Below, one piece after another: positions 35,401 through 44,400 of a stretch of 64,000 bases of DNA. The DNA comes from Dipteris shenzhenensis (taxonomy: Eukaryota > Polypodiophyta > Polypodiopsida > Gleicheniales): assembly GCA_047967505.1 (NCBI GenBank), contig CM106541.1. One strand, given 5' to 3'. The notes under the pieces are model-generated. The model was not told the origin of the DNA and did not search any database. It saw only the letters and a list, made by a program, of their open reading frames with translations. The position numbers and the translations under genes are program-made. Position 1 is the stretch's first letter, and each line of letters starts with the position of its first letter.

Positions 35401-38400
35401 CTGAAATGACCTGCAATTTCTGATTCACAATGCCCTGCAATGTAACAGTTCTACCCTTGTGGCAAAACTCAAGAGATAAAGCATTCAAATCTATACTGAT
35501 TTTCCCCAGGAATTTCAGCCAATCACAACCCAGGACAGCATCTATGGGTCCCATATCCAATGCCAAAAGATCACCTGCAAACTCATAATGATCAGAAAAC
35601 TTGATCCTGGCATTCTGGCAACAATGTCTGCTGATCATGTGCTGTCCATTCGCGATCTCCACTTTCAGACCATGGTCTATCTCTGTAGCAACTAATCCCA
35701 ATCTTTGCAATGTTCTACAATTAATGAAACTGTGAGTGCTACCATTGTCTACCAATACATGGACAGATCTGCCATTAATCATTCCCTTCAACCTGATTGT
35801 GTCAGCACTTTTGGCACCCATCAAGGCATGTAGTGAGATGGTATACAGTGTAGACTGGGCATCCCAATAAATCTGTTCATCATCCACAGGAACATTACCA
35901 TTAGCATCACCTCTGACAGGAAAAGGCATTGTAGGTTGATGCTCCAACACAGAGAGTGTTGGCTTATGGCCTTTCCTGCTACATGTAGGCTGAATATCAA
36001 TCTCATGCATCACATGAGTGGTTTGCTCAATAGCCCCACCCGGATCAAAAGGAAAAACAGTCCCCTTTGTGGCATCTGTGTCAGGAGACTCATCTACATC
36101 ATGAACTCCTGTCAATTCCTCATGAGAGACATCATGGGGGTCTGCTACATCAGCCACTTCATCATCATCAGATAATTCAATTATCATGCTGAGTTTGGCT
36201 GAGCTGACATTCTTCATTTTGCACACATCTCGGTGCTCAGGTGTCCATTTCTCTCCACACCTAAAGCATAAATTTGCCTTCTTCCTACTGTCCATTATGG
36301 CTCTGGAATGTTGTTTAACTTCTGATTTGCCAAAACCAGCGCTGGGTTTGACACCTGTCTTTGCATCCATGGGCCTGTATGGCTTTGCATATGGCATCTT
36401 ACTTCCAGAAACCGTTGGATATCGTGGGAAGGAAGCAGCTGCTGGTTTCTTATCAATCCTATCAGCAAAATTTGTCTTCCTGTCAGCATCATAAGCAGTA
36501 CCATAGAAGCTATGTGACACATGCTTGTACTTGCCAGCATATTTTGGCTCAAACACCTCAGCAAGCTGGGCTGCTCGCTCAATGGTTAGAGGATTGTGAG
36601 CTCTCACATCAGCAGCTAGAGAGGGATCTAAGCCTTGTATAAAATGCAGCAACTTCCCTTTCTCAGAAATATCCTGTACAAACAAAGAAAGTCTCCAAAA
36701 ACGCTGCAAGTACTCCTGGACCGTACCTGTTTGTGACAGTGCATAGAATTCAGCAAGGTACTGTTCAAGGATTAGGGCCGAGATGAAGGTCGTGACCATA
36801 AGCTCCTTGAACTTTTTCCAGGTGGTAGGCTTCTGAGGTGACTCTCGCATGTAACGCCACCATGTATGTGCATAATCCTGTAAATGCATGCCAGCAAAAA
36901 TGATCCTCTCCTCATCATTCTTAGGGTAGAAGCGGAAATAATCTTCAAGCTTCGTGAGCCACTCCTCCAACTCATTGGGAGTGCGAGTGTCACCCTTAAA
37001 CTTATGCACAGAGATTTTATCTTTCACATCTTTGGCTGCGTTATTTCTATAGTGACTACCAGTATACTCACGCTTGAAGCTCACATACTGTGAAAAGGGC
37101 ATCTCATTACGAATATCCTCAGGCAAAGCCCTATATGAACGTAAGGCATCTGAAAGCATATCATCCATGTTTGCATGCTGCCCACTTCCAGCATCATGCT
37201 GGTTAGGAGAACCACTCCCCTGATGCATAAAGTGCGTCTGACTGAAAGCATTACCTCCCTGATACGCAGGCTGAGTCTGACTGAATGTATTAACAGGAGG
37301 TGTCATCGAAGCATGCAATCCCTGCTGAGTCTGCCTGCCATAAACATCTCGGTGGGTGGGTGGCATAGAAAAAGGTTGAGAAGAGGACTGGCCCCTCTCC
37401 CAACTGCCCTGAAACCCAACACCCAATCCAGGCATGCTCGCCATTGGCAAAAATGTGCCAATGGGCCGGCCCAAAATGGACGGCTCAGCCAATGAAATAT
37501 GTGAGCCAAATGGAGGCCTGGAATCAATAAGAGAAGTGCTCGGCGGCACGGGCAAGGCATCACCAAAATCAACATAATCCCCATGCTGGGGTGCATGCAT
37601 AGAACCAACATCATAAGTGCGACGGCCATCAGCCATAAATCCCCTGTGTGGGTCAGGAAAATCACCTTGGCTATCCGACTGATCCTCGTGCTGGGGTGCG
37701 GGCTGCTTACCCTTATCGTGCATACTGATGGCGGTAGTGATCTATTGCCCAATGTTCTTACCCATCTGGGTGATAGCTGTATCGTGCATAGCCATAGCAG
37801 TGGTGAGCTGTTGCCCCAACTGCTGACCCATCTGCTGAAAAGCCCCCTGAAGCATCGAGGCCAATGCATCTAGAAACTGTGTCGGTAGGCATAGCAGAAA
37901 CTGGCTGTGAAGGAGATGCACCCTCTGGGACCGGCATCTGCTCCTGCTGAGCAACATCGTCACCGTGCTGAGATGACTCATCCGACCGGGGTGCACGTTT
38001 GGGTGCCATGAGTGACACGAGGAAAATGTGCCAAGTGTCGAAGGCTCGATGTAGAGGCTTGAGAGGTGTCAATAAAGAGGCTCAAATGCAGTCGTTGAAG
38101 AGGTTTGAAGAAAGCTCGGTGAAGAGGCTGGAAACAGGGCTCAAAATGAGCCACGAAGGTGGCTTAGAAAGGGCCAGAATAGGGCTGTAGGAGTACCCTA
38201 AAAGAGGGTTTTTTTTTTTTTTTTTTTTGGGGAGCTTAGGACAACTAAGACACCTAGGGTAGTCTCAACTAAGCCAAACTGTCTAAACCCAACCTTATCC
38301 AATCACTAACCTAATTAGACCTAACCAGACCTAAACTAACCTAACCAACCAAACCCAAGTAGCTAACCAACCCCCCCCTAAACCCTAGCTAACGGAACCT

Positions 38401-41400
38401 TAGGAAAGACTAAGGTATGATAGACGACGGCGGCCTGGTGAGAGGGCGGAGAGAAAGGGCGACAGAAGCATGGCGGCATGATAGGCGACGGCGGCCTGGT
38501 GAGAGGGCGGAGAGAAAGGGTGACGCTTATGGACGGCAATGCCACGAGCAAGATGCCACCGAGGTCGAGATGCCACGGGCGACGACTTGCAGCTTGGGCC
38601 TGCTGGGTTTGCAGGGCTGCTTCGTTACGGGACGCCTGCAAAGGAAAAGGGGCAACGAAAAGCTGAGCAGTGCATGAGCGTCGTGGACTCTTCTCGGCTC
38701 CCAGAGTGGTCGTGGGCTTGTGGAATATGCGAGGATAGGCTTAGATAGGCACGTAGCAACGGGTATCGGTGGCCTTGCGTCTGTCAGCCGACGAGCTGGT
38801 GGTACCTTGCTGCGTCTGGCAGCCTACGAGCTGATTGTACCTTGCTGCATCTGTAGACGTCTCAACGTATTGATTGCTTTAAGGCAGGGTTGGGGAAGCC
38901 AACGGAAGCAAGGTGCCAGAGAGCGGTGCTCTGATACCAATGCAGTGAAGGGGGAAGGGGTAGATTTGGAGATGGGGAGAGAATAGCAGAAGGAAGGGAG
39001 AAGAATGAGGGAATAGAGAGAGGGAGAGAGAGAGAGTGTGAGCGTAGGCAGCAGGTAGCAGGAGGGAGAGTAGATAGGATTAGATGTCACATCAAAAAGT
39101 CCCTTACAATCCTTTTGGGTTGACTTATATAGTCCCCCACAGTTCCCACATTTCCTCTACTATTCTCCCATCTATTTCCCCCTTAAAAATCCTTCTTTTT
39201 CCCACCTTCATTACATTGTAGGCAAAACCTGCAAATAATGGTTCAAATACCATCATAACCTGACGGTGTACAAGGAAGAAGTCCATAGCAATGCTTCGCC
39301 ACGGTCTATCCGGAATGAGTGGCTGGAACAGTCCAGGGGCTTTCTGCCTGTCATACTTACCTTTTTGACAAATGATGCATGTCTGGACATACGATTCAAC
39401 ATCAGCATGTCTGGACATACGATTCAACATCACGCTGCACAGCTGGCCAGTAAAAGAAGTGCTCAATAGCCTTTACAGCTGCGTCTATTCCTCGATGTCT
39501 GGCATAAGGTGGAACAAGGCTTTCAGACATAACCCTGGCCCTCAACTACTTTGTAACACACAAACGGCCATGCATCAACAGAAAACCCTCTCGAAGAGCA
39601 TAATGATCATTTCTCTGTCCCTCAGATAGCTAATAATATATTCTTGCAAAGTCATCATCCGTAGCATATTGCTCTTTCATGGCATCCAATTCATCATGAT
39701 AGGCAATAGAAACTGCAGAAACTTGTGGTTTCTTTGATACGGCATCAGGCACTGGCCTTTGGGATAGTGCATCAACAACCACATTCTTGTTTCCAGACAC
39801 ATCACAATTTGAAATTGAAACATAGACAGAAAATTGACCCAGTGCATGTGCTTCTCAGATAGTTTTCTCTGTGTGAGAAAATACCTCAGTGAAGAATGAT
39901 GTGCTTGAACATAAACATCAGCACCCAACCAGTAGTGCTTCCACTGTGACAGGGCATGAATTATAGCAAGCATCTTCTTTTCGTAAATCTGGAAACTCAT
40001 TTTCCTAGGCTGAACACCTTGCGGTGTTCCCATAGGCATCACACTGGACAACAAAGGGTTTTCACAAATCTAGCAAGATTAACATTGGGTCCGAACAGAA
40101 CTTTTCTTTCAGCTCTTCAAAAGCTGCAATTTCTTTTTCTTCTTCTTAGGTTTCAAAGGGGCATTCAAAAACTCTGCAAAGCGTGGGTCTTGTATCAACT
40201 GCACAAAAGTGTGATCAGTTCCTTGCAACTGTGCATCAACTTCTGATTGAACGGGCTGCTCCTCATCTTCCTCCCACCGTGCTGTATAATCAAAAGAGTC
40301 TGATTTCTCCTCTCCATCAATGCTATGTGCCATGGCTGAAAAATTCTCTAGGCCGCAAATTTATTACAGCAACTAGTATTTGCTGTCCTGACCAAAACAG
40401 AACCACAGGCTCACCCTCTTGAGGAAAATGGCAATATCCCGGCAATGGACATTGAAACTGGCCTTTGGAAACTCCAGAGGGCAATGAACAGTTAATAACC
40501 AGCAAATACTTAATTTTCAGCCATTTAGAAATTCCCACACCAAACCAAAATAATTTCAAACACAACACTCAAAAGCTAGATTTGCCCTCGTCTGCCGCAG
40601 ACACAGATTGAGACCTAAACTTAGCGCCCCTTTCGGTATTTTTTTATCGATTATTTAGAAGGCATCCAAATACAAGAAAAGCATTGTTGTGCGTCAGCCA
40701 ACTGAATAATCCGTTCATAGGCACTTCCGTCCTGCTATGCATCAGTTCAGTCTCAGAAAGGCATCCCAGGGAGAACAGCAAATTGTCTTTCCTTTGGCAC
40801 TCCTCTGATCCTTGGCAGTCCAATCCTGATGGGCGATTGAACCTGGTAGCCGTTTAGAAACCTTGGAAGCTTGTTGGAAGAATTTTGTTAGTTCTGGGAG
40901 CCCTGGATGACCTCTGGCCGGTGCAAGACAGCTGGACGCTAACCTTTGGCCGGTGCAAAACGGCTGGACGTTCTATTTGGATACCCTGGAGTAGCCCATA
41001 CAGGTGCGAAGCTGAAAGGTGACTGGCTTGGTGGGCTTCTGGCAAATTGCGAATCAGCAAATAGGCTCTGACATGGCTTTGGTAGGGTGTGAATCAGCAA
41101 AACAGCTCCGGGATGATGCGAAACAGAGAAACGACCAGCTTGGAAGCCTGAAACAGCCTTGGGAAAGTGTGAAACAGAGAAACGTGTGTCCTAGTGGGCT
41201 CCTGGAAAGATGCGAATCAGCAACTGGCTCCCGGAATGGCCTTGGCAAGGTGCAAATTTGCAGAACAGCTCCTGGAAGAGGTGATTTTGCAAGCTAGACC
41301 CTGGCATGGCTCCTAGTTGGTGGCAAATCAACATGATGGGATCCAACCCTTACTTAGCCCCCAATCCACTTAACCCAAGAATAGTTCCTTTGCTTGCCCC

Positions 41401-44400
41401 TAACTTGAGTTTTACCCCTCTCTAACCTTCAGATCCTTTGCCTTGGCCCACCCAGGCCACCTGGGTTCAAATCTAGGCAATGGAACCACCAAAACCGGCC
41501 TTTGGAAACTCTAAAGGTGCCGTGAACAGAGCCAACAAATACTTAATTCTCAGCCATTTAGAAACTCCCACAGCAAACCAAAATAATTTCGAACACATCA
41601 CTTGAGAGCTAGATTGCCCTCGTCTTGCATTAGCGCCGCTTTCGGTATTTCTTTATCATTTATTCAGAAGGCATCCAAATACAAGAAAAGCACTGTCATG
41701 CATCAGCCCAAAATCAGCCAACTGAATAATCCGTTCATAGGCACTTCCGTTCTGCTATGCATCAGTTTCAGTCTCAGAAGGCATCCCAGTCCAGTGCAAT
41801 ATCCCATGGCAACCTTTCTTCCGATTCTGGCTGATAGTTCTAACCTGGCAGCTTTGATACCCTTCAAGGGGCTCCTGGTAGGAGAGAAATCAGCCAAGTC
41901 TGTCTTGACAGCTCTGATACCCTTCAAGGAAGTCTTGGCAGGACAAAGACTAGCAAAACAACCAACCGTGGCTGTTCCTGGCACACAAAAAGGCTAGCTG
42001 CAACAAGGCCATAGGATCTGAAGATTTTGAGGCACTAGGAGAGCTTCTGAGAAGCAATTGACTGATTTGAAGGCTCTAGGAACCCTGGAATAGCAGCAAG
42101 CAAGAAGGCAGTGTGTTTGGGGCAGTTCTCTGGCACTCTTAACAGGTTGAAATCACCAGAAGTATCCCTGGAATCACAAGAAACAGCAAATCGTCTTTCC
42201 TTTGTCACTCCTCTGATCCCTGGCAATCCAATCCTGATGGGTGACTGAACCTGGTAGCTGTTTAGAAACCCTGGAAGCTTGCTGGAAGAATTTCGTTTAA
42301 ATAGCCCTGGGAAAGTGCGAAACAGAGAAAAACATGTCCTGGTGGGCTCTTGGAAAGATGCGAATTAGCAACTGGCTCTTGGAATGGCCCTAGCAAAGTG
42401 CAAATTTGCAGAATAGCTCCTGGGACCTGGCAGAGCTCCTGGCTGGTGGCAAATCAACAAGATGGGCTCCTGGAAGGTGTGTGGACAGCTGGGAAGCAGG
42501 AAAAACGAGATTTTGTACTGAGATGGAGCTGGACCAGCCCTTGCTTAGCCCCCAATCCACTTGAGCCAAGAATAGTGCCTTTGCTTGCCCTGCAAGTCAC
42601 TTGATTTTTACCCCTCTCTAATCTTCAGATCCTTTGCCTTGGCCCATGGAATTATTTGCACTGAAGTGAACTTTACAACTTCAATCAATTTGAGGCCAGG
42701 TCAGTCATCGTCAATTCCTAAAAATTAGAAATTCGCGTCCCTATGACAGAAGATTTGTGACCACTTGAAAAGCTGCATGAAGCTGTAGAGGGGTAGTCCC
42801 CAAGTTTGCTAGTAGAATATGATGTGGGACCAATGGCTTGCTACATATCATCCTAGCAAGAAGTAGAACTTGTAGTCTCTCTATTTGGGACCAGTTTGTC
42901 TCCAATAGATCTAGCCCCCAATGGACTTCTGTACATCCCAAACTAGGCTGAAAATGCTCCAACCACAAGTCCCAATAAGTAATCACACTCTTCTTCTACT
43001 GGATATCAGCAGCCTCCTTATGCTTTTTTGAGGCAGGAGATGTGAAGGATAATGTGCTCCACATAGTGAGGATAAGCCTGCTGCTTGTATTGCTTGTATT
43101 CTCTTACGGATGAGAAGAGCCATGAGGTAATGTGTGGAGAGATGGGTGCAACTCTCTCCTCTATATAGGCCATGGAGTCGCCTCTAGATGGCCGATGGGG
43201 TAGGGCAGGTGAGCTGGCTGACCGAGATGCAGACTAATCTGCCACCTATACAATCAACTGCTGCTAACCTGCCATATGCCATGTCATCGTGGCTGACTTG
43301 CCACATCTCTGCTGCGTTCCAGCAGCTGTAGATTGTCACATCATCACATCAGGCTGCCACATCAGCAGCCGACCTGTTTGTGGATCAACTAACAGCTCGA
43401 CATGATATCTGTATATCAGCCTATCCTTTTTGGCTGATAGATGGTTAATTCTTGATGCCCTCTGCATCCCTGCATCACTTATACCACTGCTCATGGATTC
43501 TCCTCATTGAGGGGCCTTACAGGTGAGCATCTAATCTAGTGGATGTCTAGAGGACGGAGCATTGATTCTCCAAGAAAATGGTCTCAATTCCATTTTGATG
43601 AGGCATGTGGCTGTAATGGGGAGGGGGCCTAGTGCATTGTCGCAAAAAAATGTGTGCGTTTTTACCAAGCGTTTGCACTTTTTAAAACATGATCCTTGGA
43701 CCCTGCAAAGAACACAGAATATTAGTTTATTTAAACATGTTTCATCTTTCAAATATCAATGGCTATGTAGTATATTCATTGAATCCTGTACTATGTAGGC
43801 TCCAAGTTGTCTTTGTTGTTGTGTTGATGGGCCATGTTTCATCTTTCAAATTTTGATGGCTATGTAGTATGTTTATTCAGTCCTGCACTATGCAGGCTGT
43901 AAGTTGTCTTTGCTGTCAGTATCATAAAATTTGAAGCTTTGTAACTGTTCTAACTTGTTTACATGCATATTATGCTTATAGGTTAGTTAGTACTATACAC
44001 ATATATGCGGGAAAATTCATGGGAGACATGCGGACATTTCCAAATGTTATGTCTTTTGTACCAAATGTTTCCAAACGCATGGCAACTCCACACAGAGAGA
44101 GAGAGAGAGAGAGAGATGATATGATATGATTCTATTAAAGTCCATGTGAGTCATGATCATGATTAACTAGTAGTGATCCCTTACACTAAGACTTCTTTTA
44201 TGTAACTCCCTCCATCCACAAGGAGGAAGCCTGCAACAATCACCACTTCCACCTGCAAGTGTGGTCCCCTAGGCTGCGGATCCCGGGTGATGTGGTGGGA
44301 CTCCTCCTTGTGGGAGGGTATACATACTTAGTTATCGACATACGTAAATACAATGTACATACAGACCTACTTATCTAGCTACCCACCTACCTACCTTTAT

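Larger units (their letters stand above)
28334..39215 (-). mobile_element. Chromodomain Gypsy retrotransposon (Gypsy-1), inserted in Gypsy-2
   Basis: LTRs of 272 bp (28334-28605) and 275 bp (38941-39215) with TG...CA ends are flanked by the exact duplication TTGTA (28329-28333 and 39216-39220). PBS, gag, protease, RT, RNase H, integrase and chromodomain follow in order on the minus strand. The LTRs differ by three substitutions and two short indels. Without the nested Copia it is about 7.3 kb, normal for a chromovirus. Coding is broken by at least two frameshifts, three in-frame stops, a 187-bp tandem duplication and the Copia insertion, so it is not autonomous. Confidence 0.95.
26480..42748 (-). 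mobile_element. Outer Gypsy-type LTR retrotransposon (Gypsy-2), internally deleted, host of the nest
   Basis: Bounded by LTR-related sequence at both ends and by the exact 5-bp duplication GAAGA (26475-26479 and 42749-42753). The 3' LTR (26480-28054) is preceded on the minus strand by a polypurine tract. The 5' side is a double LTR structure (40453-42748). Excluding the inner insertion, only about 1.5 kb of internal DNA remains: a gag N-terminus fused to RNase H, then the integrase zinc domain. LTR copies differ by many substitutions and large indels, so this is the oldest layer. Confidence 0.9.
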
